Source: Paenibacillus sp. FSL H7-0326 (GTDB lineage Bacteria > Bacillota > Bacilli > Paenibacillales > Paenibacillaceae). From it: a DNA stretch of 64,000 nt. Location: assembly GCF_001955535.1 (NCBI RefSeq), contig NZ_MPVN01000002.1, positions 744,001 through 808,000 of the forward strand. The letters are read 5' to 3'. The notes under the pieces were generated by a model. That model ran no database searches. It was not told the origin of the DNA and saw only the letters and a list, made by a program, of their open reading frames with translations. Within the stretch, counting starts at the first letter, position 1, and each line of letters starts with the position of its first letter. Shown piece by piece: positions 46,303-55,955 of the stretch. The translations under genes were made by a program, and so were the position numbers.

Positions 46303-48534
46303 TTAACTATCTTTTGGTTTCTTGATCTCTTCAGGATACTCAATTCTCGAATGAAAAATCCCCATGACCGTCTCTTTTAGCGTCCTGGAAATAATATCGA
46401 GCTCCCTCATGGTAAGGTCACAGTCGTTAAGCTGATGATCATCCAATCTGCTCTTCACAATCTTCTCAATCATGGATTCAACCTGCTGCACGGTAGGTTT
46501 ACGAAGGGACCGCACTGCAGCCTCTACACTGTCCGCGATGCCCACAATAGCCGCTTCTTTGGACTGAGCCTTGGGTCCCGGATATCTGAAATCTTCCTCC
46601 GTGAAATCCGGCTCTACGCCAGCCTCCTCGGCCTGTTTCAGCGCCTTATGGTAGAAATAATGGAGGAACGTCGTACCATGATGCTGCTCCGCAATATCTC
46701 TTATCCGTTTAGGAAGCTTGTAATCCTTCTGCATCTCTACACCATCTCTGGCATGCGAAATGATGATGGACTTGCTTAGCTTCGGATCGAGCGTATCATG
46801 CGGGTTCTCCATATTATTTTGATTCTCGATAAAATAAATCGGTCTCTTCGTTTTGCCAATATCATGATAATACGAACCGACTCTGCATAGCAGCCCGTCC
46901 GCGCCAATCGCTTCTGCGGCAGCCTCTGACAAATTGCCGACCATGACACTATGATGATAGGTCCCTGGAGTTTCCGTCAGCAGCTTACGCAGCAGTGGAT
47001 GGTTCGGATTCGACAGCTCCACCAGCTTGAGCGCTGACAAAATACCGAATAATGATTCGAAGAACGGCATAAGCCCGATGGCAAGGACAGCCATCAAAAT
47101 ACCGCCAGCAAATGCAAAGCCTACACTATACATCGCTGCTGTACGATCCCATTCTGCATTGCCAAGGATGGCCAGCATAAACACAACTAGCGAGCCGATG
47201 AGAGAAACAATGATACCGCTCTTAAGCAGGGTTGAGCGCTGACTCGCCTTATCCGTTGCAAATATAGCGGCAAAGCTGATAATAATCGTAAACAGCCCAA
47301 AATTAAAGTCGAAATTCTCATTCAGCTGTGTATTCAGGATAATGCTGCTCAGTATACCGAAGATAATAGCACACATATAAGCAAGCGGAATATCCAGCAG
47401 CAGCGTAATCAGCATGACGCCAATCCCAACAGGAGCCAAGTAGCCGACATAGGCTCGGTTGTCATTTTGTAAGAAGCTTACGATGTGCATGCAGCCGATC
47501 GTAATTGCGAAGATGCAGAGCAGCATCAGAAGCTGAGCATTATGGTATTTAAACTCTGGACTGCTGATTTGTTTCATATAGATTAGAATTCCAAGTGACA
47601 AACCGAAGGATAAGAGCAGCAATCCAAGCTGAGGCCAGTAGTTGACTTCGTCGCGAAGCAGCTTGTTGTCTTCCAGCAATTTGTACACTTCTTCGGTAAT
47701 AATCTCACCTTTGGCTACAAGTGTTTCGCCCTCTTCAATGAAGACCTGAGGTGTGTTCTCTCTAGCTCTTGCCTTGGCTTCCTTCGTTGCTTCTTCATCA
47801 TAGAACTTGTTTGCCGTTATAACAAACCGAGTAAGCTCCTGTACGACTTCACGTGCAGTTCTATCCGTCAAGGAGCTTGTATTCACCATCTCAGCTACCT
47901 TAGCTCTTGGAGTTGAAGCATCCGTAATCTGGTCAACCATCAATCTGGATACGAGCTCACGGGCAACAGGCTTCATTTCCTGAATCTGTTCAGAGGACAG
48001 CCGGGCAATCTTGATATACGTTTCCTCCGGAATCCGGTATGACTGCTCCTGAGTTACTCGATGAATCTCATCAAGAAGTGCATCCGAATAAGTGCCTGTT
48101 CCCCGGTTGTTATTGATATAATTCGTAATCGAGTCACTGAGTCTCTGGGGAATTTCATCCTTGTAGATCTCAATTTTATCTTCTCGGGAAATATCATCCT
48201 GATTGAGTCTGTCAATCCGATCCAATATGGAGGTCACCAGGTTCTCATTTCGTAAGGATACAATCTGATAAACTGGCTGAACCGCTTCAGCCGCTTCCTC
48301 TGCTGCAATCGCTCTTGCCTGATTGTCCTGGATCTGCATCGGCGCTTTAATTTCCTTCTCGCTACGAGTTCCCTGCGCAATATCGTATCGTTCAGGCAGA
48401 AGACCAGGAGCCAGGCTGACGTAAAACAGAATCATCAGAAACAAAAACAGAAGATAGCGGATCCCTCTGCTATTCTTCCATCCCAGCTTTCTATTCTGAA
48501 AAGATTTGTCCTTCGACAATTCCTTAAGGGTCAT
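46303..48534 (-). CDS. pgpH: 7TM-HD phosphodiesterase PgpH (YqfF)
   Basis: Membrane protein that degrades cyclic di-AMP in Gram-positives. The 743-residue chain has an N-terminal transmembrane helix (about 28-45), a large extracellular 7TMR-HDED domain (about 50-305), seven helices (about 315-500) and a cytoplasmic HD domain with TPGTYHHSVMVGNLSEA, SYYHDIGKTKRPIYF and ISHARDGVE, all consistent with the metal site. It connects c-di-AMP turnover with the adjacent phoH and ybeY genes, an arrangement common in Bacillota. Confidence 0.95.
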   Translation of the reverse strand: MTLKELSKDKSFQNRKLGWKNSRGIRYLLFLFLMILFYVSLAPGLLPERYDIAQGTRSEKEIKAPMQIQDNQARAIAAEEAAEAVQPVYQIVSLRNENLVTSILDRIDRLNQDDISREDKIEIYKDEIPQRLSDSITNYINNNRGTGTYSDALLDEIHRVTQEQSYRIPEETYIKIARLSSEQIQEMKPVARELVSRLMVDQITDASTPRAKVAEMVNTSSLTDRTAREVVQELTRFVITANKFYDEEATKEAKARARENTPQVFIEEGETLVAKGEIITEEVYKLLEDNKLLRDEVNYWPQLGLLLLSFGLSLGILIYMKQISSPEFKYHNAQLLMLLCIFAITIGCMHIVSFLQNDNRAYVGYLAPVGIGVMLITLLLDIPLAYMCAIIFGILSSIILNTQLNENFDFNFGLFTIIISFAAIFATDKASQRSTLLKSGIIVSLIGSLVVFMLAILGNAEWDRTAAMYSVGFAFAGGILMAVLAIGLMPFFESLFGILSALKLVELSNPNHPLLRKLLTETPGTYHHSVMVGNLSEAAAEAIGADGLLCRVGSYYHDIGKTKRPIYFIENQNNMENPHDTLDPKLSKSIIISHARDGVEMQKDYKLPKRIRDIAEQHHGTTFLHYFYHKALKQAEEAGVEPDFTEEDFRYPGPKAQSKEAAIVGIADSVEAAVRSLRKPTVQQVESMIEKIVKSRLDDHQLNDCDLTMRELDIISRTLKETVMGIFHSRIEYPEEIKKPKDS

Positions 48535-48551
48535 CCCACGACAATCCCTTC

Positions 48552-49523
48552 CTATTCTTGATTTTCGGCGGCCCGGTCATATGCAGTAATAATTTTTTGT
48601 ACGAGTGTATGCCGCACGACATCCTGTTCAGTAAAATAGACAAACCCGATTTCTTCCACACCTTCGAGAATTGCCTTAGCATCAATGAGTCCCGATTTTT
48701 TTCCGCGGGGAAGGTCGATTTGCGTCACATCACCGGTAATGACCATCTTCGATCCAAAACCAAGCCGTGTTAAGAACATCTTCATCTGTTCCGGCGTTGT
48801 GTTCTGAGCCTCATCGAGAATAATGAATGAATCGTCAAGTGTTCGTCCACGCATATAAGCAAGCGGAGCGATCTCGATCAATCCGCGTTCTAGTGCTTTG
48901 GCTGTCTGATCGGGTCCCATAACGTCATATAAAGCATCGTACAAGGGTCTAAGGTAAGGGTCCACCTTCTCCTGCAGATCACCTGGCAGGAAGCCGAGGT
49001 TCTCGCCCGCTTCCACGGCGGGACGCGTCAGCACAATCCTTTTGACAGAGCCTTCCTTCAGCGCGGCAACCGCTAGAACGACAGCAAGATACGTTTTACC
49101 TGTACCTGCCGGGCCAATGCCGAACACGATATCACGTTTTTTGATCGTCGTTACATAATGCTTCTGGCCAATCGTCTTTACTCGAATCGGCTTGCCGCGA
49201 TATGTATTCGTAATCTCACCTTTAAATAGATCAAGAAGCTGATCTGCCCGCAGATCCTTAGCGAGTTCAATGGCATACTGGACATCTCTTTCAGATAAGA
49301 TATGGCCATTCCGGATCAACGCAAGCAGCACTTCAAACAGCTGTCCCATGATCTCTACTTCCTGTTCCTTGCCTCTAATTGTTATTTCTGCTTCCCGGGA
49401 GTCGACAGTCGCCGGAATCTGCGATTCCATCATCTTAAGAAAAGCGTCCTGTGGTCCAAATAACGACTGCCCTTCTCCCGCGTTCTGAAGCGAGATTCGA
49501 ATGCTGTAATTATTTACTGACAA
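48552..49523 (-). CDS. phoH: PhoH family ATPase
   Basis: A 323-residue PhoH protein; RNA-related ATPase of unclear duty. It has an N-terminal KH-like region (about 10-75), then P-loop GPAGTGKT (about 137), RPAVEAGENLGFLPGD, and FIILDEAQNTTPEQMKMFL with GDVTQIDL. Its place between pgpH and yqfD matches Bacillus. It starts with TTG at 49523 behind a GAGG site. It lacks the PIN domain of the larger homologue at 18-19.3 kb. Confidence 0.95.
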   Translation of the reverse strand: MSVNNYSIRISLQNAGEGQSLFGPQDAFLKMMESQIPATVDSREAEITIRGKEQEVEIMGQLFEVLLALIRNGHILSERDVQYAIELAKDLRADQLLDLFKGEITNTYRGKPIRVKTIGQKHYVTTIKKRDIVFGIGPAGTGKTYLAVVLAVAALKEGSVKRIVLTRPAVEAGENLGFLPGDLQEKVDPYLRPLYDALYDVMGPDQTAKALERGLIEIAPLAYMRGRTLDDSFIILDEAQNTTPEQMKMFLTRLGFGSKMVITGDVTQIDLPRGKKSGLIDAKAILEGVEEIGFVYFTEQDVVRHTLVQKIITAYDRAAENQE

Positions 49524-49529
49524 ATAGCC

Positions 49530-50735
49530 TCATTCTCCTTGACTTGGACTTGGGTTATGAACGAGCGGAAGCTCTTCCGCTATACTTTCTTCTACTTCGA
49601 AAAGCACTTTCATATAAACTTTACCATTCTCTTTCTTCTCATGCAAAATTTTTTCGCTTATCACCTTCGTTCCTTTCCCATTTTTCGCTAAAATATCGTT
49701 TTTTGCCGCTGTAATCCCATATTGTTTAGCCTCTTCCTCACTCGGATTAAGCTCTCTATAATTCGTCTCCCTGTCTGTCTCCGTCATCCAGCCAATCGGC
49801 AGCTTGAATGACCTCCACATAAGCGGCTCAACATCCGTGATCGTCTCGTATTTACTGAACGGGGTTTTATCATAACCCCAATACTGAATCGCCCAGTCAC
49901 CGATGACGATATATCTCCGCTCCTTGGACTCACCTGAATAGGTGACCTGCTTCTGAACGAGCGGGACTTCAATGTTATATTCGTGCCATACCAGTCCCTT
50001 CACATCGCCTTTTGCTACAACCAATTCACTGTTCTCCTCGTCACCCAGAATGCCGGAGATGAGAACCGCCCCTTTTTTAACACGTGTATTCTTCTGTACT
50101 ACAGGCCTTCCCTGCTCAGCATAAATTTCTGTAATTACTGCATCTGCTTTGCTCACAATATGCCTCGGACTTAACAAGGGCTGCTTCTCAGGCTCGTCTG
50201 CCTCGACAACTTGAATGGTGAATTTAGTCCCTTCCCGGTCCACTCCGATCCATGCCGCAGCCGGCAGCTGCTTGATTAAATCTCTAGCCAGCTTGTCCTG
50301 CGTCGGAAGCCGAAAGGACCACTGAAACGGATACAGCCCCTCTTCTTTAGCTGCAGCCAGAATCTCTTCCTCCGTTATTTTCACATTCCCCTTCACCTCT
50401 ACATCCCATACAAGCGAGGACATCGAGAACAAGATGGCAAAAAACAGAAAGGCTCCCGCAACAAACATCTTTCTTCTAAGTAATCGAGCCAGAAAAAAAG
50501 GAAAGCCGATACGCTTCTTCACACGAACACGGCAGCCTGTCCGCCGTAAAAGCGGGCGCAGCTTGAAAAAATCCCGAAGTAGAATATTCATGCTGGCGCT
50601 GCTCTCACCTATCGAACGAATCTCCCAAACCTGAAGACCCCTGACAGCCATCTGGTTAATCATCGCTTCAAGGTCTCCACCCAGGAGAACAATATGAACA
50701 CTTCCTCTTAAGTTAGCTAGACTCGGTGTCTTCAT
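49530..50735 (-). CDS. yqfD: Sporulation protein YqfD
   Basis: Membrane protein needed for efficient sporulation in Bacillus, mother-cell expressed. The 401-residue product has a cytoplasmic N-terminus, one transmembrane helix (about 90-110), and a long extracytoplasmic part with WDVEVKGNVKITEEEILAAA, a POTRA-like start. A GTKVISEKILHEKKENGKVY segment comes near the end. It overlaps the upstream yqfC by 4 nt (ATGA). Confidence 0.9.
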   Translation of the reverse strand: MKTPSLANLRGSVHIVLLGGDLEAMINQMAVRGLQVWEIRSIGESSASMNILLRDFFKLRPLLRRTGCRVRVKKRIGFPFFLARLLRRKMFVAGAFLFFAILFSMSSLVWDVEVKGNVKITEEEILAAAKEEGLYPFQWSFRLPTQDKLARDLIKQLPAAAWIGVDREGTKFTIQVVEADEPEKQPLLSPRHIVSKADAVITEIYAEQGRPVVQKNTRVKKGAVLISGILGDEENSELVVAKGDVKGLVWHEYNIEVPLVQKQVTYSGESKERRYIVIGDWAIQYWGYDKTPFSKYETITDVEPLMWRSFKLPIGWMTETDRETNYRELNPSEEEAKQYGITAAKNDILAKNGKGTKVISEKILHEKKENGKVYMKVLFEVEESIAEELPLVHNPSPSQGE

Positions 50736-51025
50736 TTCTCATCCCCCGTTCCCAGGTACTGTATATTCGTAATTCGCCCTTCCACTGCTACTTCTTCCGG
50801 GAGAATGGTGCGAATCATCAGATTATTCCCGCTGATCTCAAGCCGCCCGCTTGATAAATCCAGCACGAGCCGTTCTTCAGAGAAGTGAACCACACCGCGA
50901 TGATTCTCTATGTATAGCTGATTACTTCCAATCAGGGTTAGCCTGGGCGTGTCAAAAAGAACATCCTGCGGCAAATCGAGTACTTCGCTGGTCCATTTGC
51001 GCAAATTGCGGCTGATTCGGGTCAT
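50732..51025 (-). CDS. yqfC: Sporulation protein YqfC
   Basis: A 97-residue small protein of the YqfC/YabP-like family. It begins with a basic segment (RISRNLRKW), then DVLFDTPRLTLIGSNQLYIENH and the (L)EISGNNLMIRTILPEE motif, which is conserved in the family. The fold is predicted mainly beta. It is part of the SigE regulon in Bacillus and is coupled to yqfD by an ATGA overlap. Confidence 0.9.
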   Translation of the reverse strand: MTRISRNLRKWTSEVLDLPQDVLFDTPRLTLIGSNQLYIENHRGVVHFSEERLVLDLSSGRLEISGNNLMIRTILPEEVAVEGRITNIQYLGTGDEK

Positions 51026-51103
51026 TGGGCTGGTCTTCCCCCTTCCTGTACTCTAAACCATATGCAGCAAAATCCTGTTTTATGAAAGCATCGAAACACA
51101 AAA

Positions 51104-51137
51104 AAGCCGTCTTTTCTCATAAGAGAAAAAACGGCTT
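51104..51137 (-). terminator. Terminator between the floA-side unit and yqfC
   Basis: A 15-bp stem with one mismatch (AAGCCGTCTTTTCTC/GAGAAAAAACGGCTT) is followed on the minus strand by T6-7. It ends the transcript of the gene at 51.1-51.7 kb before yqfC. Confidence 0.85.
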
Positions 51138-51145
51138 AATCTGCC

Positions 51146-51661
51146 TTATTTCCGATGCCTTGTAAAGGACTGCTTAGCACGCGGCGGCCCTAAGATCTCT
51201 GCCCATATGATTCCTTTACGAATCTCATCTGAGCTTAGAGGAGCTTCGTTCTTACCAGAATCTATTGCCGGCGCAGCCGCCTGCTTCCTGGAGGCACCTT
51301 GACGCTGAGCCTTATGCTCCAGCTTCAGCCTGGCACGCTCCATCCGCATCTTCTCGACTTCAAGCTCTCGCAGCTTCTGCTCCAGCACCTCATTCTGGGC
51401 TGCAGCATATGCAGGCTGAGGCTGCTTGGAATAAGGGGATGAATCATCCTCGTACTCATCTTCTTCATCTTCTTCCTCATACCTCGAGTCATACTGCTGT
51501 TGCTGCTGACGAGCGTCCTGTGCAGGATTGGAACGCGGAGCCCTTTGAGAAGGATGCTGTTCGTCGTTCGGCTTCTTGCTCTTTCCTATAAAGGATACCA
51601 GCGCGAAAATAGCACCCAGCACAAAAATGAAGTTATTCATCACCCATTCGATAAGGTTCAT
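51146..51661 (-). CDS. Membrane protein with acidic linker, beside floA (YqfB position)
   Basis: A 171-residue protein I do not recognise by family. A single N-terminal transmembrane helix (about 8-25) is followed by a low-complexity region rich in Gln, Arg, Glu and Asp (DEQHPSQRAPRSN; YEEEDEEDEYEDD), a charged coiled coil (about 90-125) and a C-terminal motif SSDEIRKGIIWAEILGPPRA with a basic tail. It occupies the place of Bacillus yqfB, next to floA, 14 nt away. Inference: it may serve the membrane microdomain system. Confidence 0.6.
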   Translation of the reverse strand: MNLIEWVMNNFIFVLGAIFALVSFIGKSKKPNDEQHPSQRAPRSNPAQDARQQQQQYDSRYEEEDEEDEYEDDSSPYSKQPQPAYAAAQNEVLEQKLRELEVEKMRMERARLKLEHKAQRQGASRKQAAAPAIDSGKNEAPLSSDEIRKGIIWAEILGPPRAKQSFTRHRK

Positions 51662-51675
51662 TTACATCCACCACC

Positions 51676-52683
51676 TTATTTATTAGGGTTTGACTCGTCG
51701 TTATCTCCCTGGCGATCCTCAGGTCTGGCAATGGAGCCGCGCATTTGAGTATCTGCTTCAATGTTGCGGTAGTTCATATAATCCATGACACCGATCTGGC
51801 CATTACGGAAAGCCTCAGCCATCGCAAGCGGTACTTGAGACTCGGATTCAACAACGCGCGCTCTCATCTCTACGACGCGAGCCTTCATCTCTTGCTCTTG
51901 AGCAACGGCCATAGCACGGCGCTCTTCTGCTTTTGCCTGAGCAATCCGCTTGTCAGCCTCAGCTTGCTCCGTTTGCAGATCCGCACCAATGTTATTCCCT
52001 ACGCTGACATCGGCAATATCGATAGATAGGATCTCAAAAGCAGTTCCTGCATCAAGTCCTTTTTCCAGTACAGTACGAGAAATCAAATCTGGATGCTCAA
52101 GTACATCTTTGTGAGAGTCTGAGGAACCATTCGTACTTACGATCCCCTCGCCTACACGGGCGATGATTGTCTCTTCACCAGCACCACCGACGAGTCTGTC
52201 AATGTTCGCACGAACGGTAACACGTGCTTTAACCTTCACTTCGATCCCGTCTTTTGCTACGGCAGAAACGACCGGTGTCTCGATAACACGTGGATTAACG
52301 CTCATTTGAACCGCCTGCAGAACGTCACGTCCTGCAAGGTCAATCGCAGCAGCACGTTCGAATTCAAGCGGAATGTTCGCACGCTGAGCAGCAATAAGGG
52401 AGTTCACGACACGGTCAACGTTACCGCCGGCCAAGTAATGGCTCTCCAGCTGATTTATACTGAGTCCCAGACCTGCTTTGGTTGCCTTGATCATTGGATT
52501 CACGATCCGGCTTGGTGTTACCCGTCTAAGTCTCATGGCTACAAGTGTGATAATGCTGATACGTACACCGGATGCGAGAGCCGAAATCCAGAGCATAACC
52601 GGGAAGAAGCTGAAGAATACACTCAGAACGATGATCACGACAACCGCGATCAGAAGAATAGGTACGATACCTGAATCCATCAT
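51676..52683 (-). CDS. floA: Flotillin-like protein FloA (YqfA)
   Basis: Scaffold of functional membrane microdomains. The 335-residue chain has a hydrophobic hairpin-like N-terminal segment (about 8-45), a PHB-like domain with [21 protein letters not shown] and the [20 protein letters not shown] region, and an Ala/Glu-rich coiled coil with EA repeats (about 235-290). GGAGG lies 10 nt before the ATG at 52683. It follows the NfeD gene, the usual pairing. Confidence 0.95.
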   Translation of the reverse strand: MMDSGIVPILLIAVVVIIVLSVFFSFFPVMLWISALASGVRISIITLVAMRLRRVTPSRIVNPMIKATKAGLGLSINQLESHYLAGGNVDRVVNSLIAAQRANIPLEFERAAAIDLAGRDVLQAVQMSVNPRVIETPVVSAVAKDGIEVKVKARVTVRANIDRLVGGAGEETIIARVGEGIVSTNGSSDSHKDVLEHPDLISRTVLEKGLDAGTAFEILSIDIADVSVGNNIGADLQTEQAEADKRIAQAKAEERRAMAVAQEQEMKARVVEMRARVVESESQVPLAMAEAFRNGQIGVMDYMNYRNIEADTQMRGSIARPEDRQGDNDESNPNK

Positions 52684-52765
52684 TGATTAAATTCCTCCAC
52701 AAACTAATTATTTTTGTCTTATGATATTGCCTTCTGCATTGTGTATAAACGTGGCACATTCTTAA

Positions 52766-54121
52766 TTATGGATTTATGCGTCTAACGACAATCCTTGTTC
52801 CTTCTACCTTATGAACCGTTATCTCTTCATTAGCTGGAATAAAGCTGCCTTCTGTGACCACATCGACATTCTCCCCATCAATAACAGCTGTACCGGAAGG
52901 ACGAAGTGTAGTCAGACTTATTCCATTCTTGCCGATCAGATCTTCTCTAGTCCGAATAGAAGAGTAGCCTTGCTCTGCTGTCATGCTGTCTCTGAGAATA
53001 AATCGGTTCCATATCCCGCGTTCCTTGAATATAATCGCGACAATAATAACGACCGCTATTGCAGCCGCTGCTGCAATCCCAAGAGAGAACAAAGCCGTAC
53101 CTGTATCGTACGCCGCTCGAACTACCCCTGCAATCAAACTTACCGATCCCAGTATCCCGAGTATGCCAAAGCTCGGAACAAACAATTCGGCAATAAGCAG
53201 CGCCAGCCCGATAATGAAGAGGAACCAAGTCTCAGAACCACCGATACCTGCGACATAACTGCCTCCGAAGTACAGTGCAAAGCTAATAACGCCTACAATA
53301 CCTGGAACGCCGAATCCAGGAACAAACAATTCGATCAGTATACCCGCGATGCCGAGGAACAGCAGAATGGTAGATACCACCGGATGTGTGAGAAAAGTAG
53401 ATATTTTCTCAAACGTAGTCGGCTCCATTACAAATAGGTTATCCGGCGAATATTCAAGCCATGCAGCAACCTCTGCAGGGGTCGAAGCAATTTTATCTGC
53501 ATAACCTACCTTAAGCGCTTCATTCGCGGTCAGAGAAATAACCTGTCCTTGCTGCTTCGTCTTGTTAATCTCCGGCATTTCAACCACCATGTTAAGGTCT
53601 GTCATGCCTTGTGCGATTTCTCCGTTCCGATCGTTCTTCTCTGCAGCTGCCTGCATATTCGCCTTCCATGTAGCCACTGCTTTCGGATCATCGATATAGT
53701 TATTGCTGGCATCGACAAGGGCTGCTGCACCGATTGTGCTGCCAGGTGACATCGCGATATGATCCGCAGTTAACGCTATATAGCTGCCCGCCGATGCGGC
53801 ATCACCATGTATAAAAGCCACCACCGGGATACTGCTGCTCTGAATCATATCACCAATTTCTTTCGTCGTCTGCACCAACCCGCCCGGTGTATTAATCTGC
53901 AATACAATAAGCCCTGCTTCCATTTCTCCAGCTTCCTTGAACCCACGTTCCATAAACTTGTGGAGCCCGCGTTCAATAGGCTGATCAACCGGTATCACAT
54001 ACACAGCGCCTGATTTCGCTGCCTGTGCGGATGGAGCCAAGAATAGAGCAGAAAACATAGCAAGCAATAAAACAGCCATCATCACAACAGAGAAATTCCA
54101 CTTTTTCAGAGTGACTGCCAA
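52766..54121 (-). CDS. NfeD family membrane serine protease-like protein (YqeZ)
   Basis: A long-type NfeD protein, 451 residues. A signal peptide (about 1-34, ending AQAA) leads into a ClpP-like protease domain with LIVLQINTPGGLVQTT, the nucleophile Ser region GDAASAGSYIALTADHIAMSP and TIGAA. Four membrane helices (about 240-355) and a C-terminal OB fold (about 385-451) follow. Partner of the flotillin FloA. It starts with TTG at 54121, supported by GGGAGG 8 nt upstream. Confidence 0.92.
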   Translation of the reverse strand: MAVTLKKWNFSVVMMAVLLLAMFSALFLAPSAQAAKSGAVYVIPVDQPIERGLHKFMERGFKEAGEMEAGLIVLQINTPGGLVQTTKEIGDMIQSSSIPVVAFIHGDAASAGSYIALTADHIAMSPGSTIGAAALVDASNNYIDDPKAVATWKANMQAAAEKNDRNGEIAQGMTDLNMVVEMPEINKTKQQGQVISLTANEALKVGYADKIASTPAEVAAWLEYSPDNLFVMEPTTFEKISTFLTHPVVSTILLFLGIAGILIELFVPGFGVPGIVGVISFALYFGGSYVAGIGGSETWFLFIIGLALLIAELFVPSFGILGILGSVSLIAGVVRAAYDTGTALFSLGIAAAAAIAVVIIVAIIFKERGIWNRFILRDSMTAEQGYSSIRTREDLIGKNGISLTTLRPSGTAVIDGENVDVVTEGSFIPANEEITVHKVEGTRIVVRRINP

Positions 54122-54209
54122 ATTTATAACCTCCCTCCTGTATAAGTCTATAATGTCACCATATGTCGTATATTACGCTTCATGCAAGCGTTACGTTTCA
54201 AAAAAGAAA

Positions 54210-54236
54210 AAACACTCCCTGGTACAGGGAGTGTTT
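54210..54236 (-). terminator. Terminator of rpsU-yqeY
   Basis: A perfect 11-bp stem AAACACTCCCT/AGGGAGTGTTT with a 5-nt loop has an A-rich run on the plus strand that becomes a T-tract for the minus transcript. Confidence 0.92.
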
Positions 54237-54246
54237 ACGGTTTATG

Positions 54247-54690
54247 TTATTGCAGAAATTGTTGAACTGCTTGGCTCACCAGCTTGCCATCCGCTTTGCC
54301 TTTAACCTTAGGCAAAAGGGCTGACATCACTTTACCCATCTCGGCTTTCGAAGAAGCACCGGTTTCCTGGATGGTCTGCTGTACAATGACTTTAATTTCT
54401 TCTTCGGTAAGCTGTGCGGGTAGATACTTGCTGATTATATCAATTTCTGCTTTGGCATTCTCCGCAAGTTCGGTGCGACCCGCTTTATCAAATTCTTGGA
54501 GGGCATCTTTGCGCTGTTTGATTTCACGACTGAGGATATCAAGCACTTCGTTGTCATCCAAAGTTCTTTTCAAATCTATTTCAAGATTCTTAATCGTCGA
54601 ACGAACCAATCGAATGGTGGAGAGTGTGAACTTGTCCTGACTCTTCATCGCTTGCTTCATATCTTCGTTCAATCGTTCGCTAAGATTCAT
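54247..54690 (-). CDS. yqeY: GatB/YqeY domain protein
   Basis: A 147-residue cytoplasmic protein related to the tRNA-binding tail domain of GatB. It begins LSERLNEDMKQAMKSQDKFTLSTIR and ends with SALLPKVKGKADGKLVSQAVQQFL, both typical. The YqeY family is thought to bind tRNA or RNA, but a reaction is not known. It follows rpsU by 16 nt, as in many Bacillota. Confidence 0.95.
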   Translation of the reverse strand: MNLSERLNEDMKQAMKSQDKFTLSTIRLVRSTIKNLEIDLKRTLDDNEVLDILSREIKQRKDALQEFDKAGRTELAENAKAEIDIISKYLPAQLTEEEIKVIVQQTIQETGASSKAEMGKVMSALLPKVKGKADGKLVSQAVQQFLQ

Positions 54691-54706
54691 GTTGTTCTAA
54701 TTCCTC

Positions 54707-54880
54707 CTAAAACTTTCTCTTACGAGCAGCCTCGGACTTTTTCTTGCGCTTTACGCTTGGCTTTTCATAATGCTTGCGTTTCTTCACCTCAGCCAAAACA
54801 CCATCTTTAGCGATGGAACGTTTAAAGCGACGAAGTGCAGCATCAATTGTCTCGTTTTTGCGAACTTTAGTTTCAGACAC
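54707..54880 (-). CDS. rpsU: 30S ribosomal protein S21
   Basis: A 57-residue basic protein, the usual size. The sequence [20 protein letters not shown], then [21 protein letters not shown] at the end, is the S21 signature. The start is GTG at 54880 (MSETKV), with GGAGGG about 8 nt upstream. A longer frame to 54925 is not part of S21. It has a strong promoter. Confidence 0.97.
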   Translation of the reverse strand: MSETKVRKNETIDAALRRFKRSIAKDGVLAEVKKRKHYEKPSVKRKKKSEAARKRKF

Positions 54881-54940
54881 CAGTTTTCCCTCCCTCCGAC
54901 CAGACCGTCCAAGAGCATATAACACGGTTCATCAAACTTA

Positions 54941-54970
54941 ATTATAGGTGAAAATTCGTTAGTGTGTCAA
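54941..54970 (-). promoter_or_regulatory. Predicted sigma-A promoter of rpsU-yqeY
   Basis: On the minus strand a perfect TTGACA (54970-54965) and a perfect TATAAT (54946-54941) are 18 nt apart, about 55 nt from the rpsU GTG. Confidence 0.85.
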
Positions 54971-55148
54971 CCTCTATAAGAATACCCGTTGAAAAAGTAT
55001 GTTTTTAGGCTTAATGAAGCCATTTTCACACCGATTAAACAATGAATTCGAGATCATATTGACACACAATGTTGATCTGTATCTGTATATCTTGAATACA
55101 TCAAATCAGAGTATGATCAAATCAAATCAATTCGAATCCACGTTAGAT

Positions 55149-55508
55149 TTAGCTGTGTGATTTAGAAATACCTGTAAGTGCCCCGAGGCGTGCACCGCCA
55201 AGCACATGATAATGCAAGTGATGAACGGTCTGTTCACCATCCTTGCCGCAATTGTTGATCAGCCGATAGCCCGATTCAGCAATGCCCAGCTGTTTTGCCG
55301 CTTCTTGAGCTGCTTTATGTATCTCTCCGATCAGAGCAAAGTCTTCCCCTTCCACCTCATTCATTGAAGCGATATGCTTCTTCGGTATAACGAGCACATG
55401 TGTCGGAGCTGCAGGCTGGATGTCGTGGAACACAACTACCTGCTCATTCTCCAGCACTTTATTTGAAGGGATTGTTCCTTCAACGATTTTGCAAAACAAA
55501 CAGTCCAT
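55149..55508 (-). CDS. HIT family (HinT-like) nucleotide hydrolase
   Basis: A small histidine-triad protein, about 119 residues, expected to hydrolyse adenosine 5'-monophosphoramidates. It begins MDCLFCKIVEGTIPS with zinc-type Cys residues, shows VLVIPKKHIASMNE and the HxHxH triad in TVHHLHYHVLGG (about 98-109). Two adjacent ATGs follow GGAGG; the second, at 55508, is at 8 nt. I see no linked partner gene. Confidence 0.93.
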   Translation of the reverse strand: MDCLFCKIVEGTIPSNKVLENEQVVVFHDIQPAAPTHVLVIPKKHIASMNEVEGEDFALIGEIHKAAQEAAKQLGIAESGYRLINNCGKDGEQTVHHLHYHVLGGARLGALTGISKSHS

Positions 55509-55523
55509 CATAGTAACCTCCAT

Positions 55524-55890
55524 CTATCATTTGAATTGGACAATCGAAAAGTCCGTTAACAACAGGGTCAAGTAACATTTGAATCCGTTAACCCGCGGGC
55601 TTGAACGTATACCCAGCTGAATTATAACGGACTTAATCCACCTGTCATCTAAGTTGAACGGGTCAATTCAATCTAGATATCGTCATTATGTATCCATATA
55701 GATTGAACTATATAAATTAGCAGTTAACACTCGATATGAGCCGAGCTTACGGCAAAGTGCAATGACGCATTAGTTCGTTCTATACTAATAGACAAGTTTA
55801 TCATACAAGTTCGTGCCGCTCGTTTCAAGAATGGAGAGGAGCAGGAGTCCTCCCAAATTGGAATCCATCATCAATTCGTCTTACTAAAAG
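55524..55890. other. Gene-free stretch between HIT and the gene at 56 kb
   Basis: About 370 nt upstream of the HIT gene hold no convincing ORF, tRNA or known riboswitch. A few short word repeats are visible, such as (G/A)TCCGTTAAC (55551-55595), and short AT-rich blocks. Confidence 0.5.
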
Positions 55891-55895
55891 AAATA

Positions 55896-55915
55896 CCCCC
55901 TGCATAAGCAGAGGG
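55896..55915 (-). terminator. Terminator of the gene at 55.96-56.28 kb
   Basis: A stem CCCTCTGC/GCAGGGGG with one mismatch and a tetraloop is followed on the minus strand by TATTTCTTTT. Confidence 0.7.
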
Positions 55916-55955
55916 CTCTTCGTTTGTGTGCAAGCTGCATCAAATGATGAGAGCT

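Noticed and set aside
52811..53437. Forward open frame opposite the NfeD gene
   Set aside because: It is antisense to the NfeD protease and membrane region and shows no family pattern.
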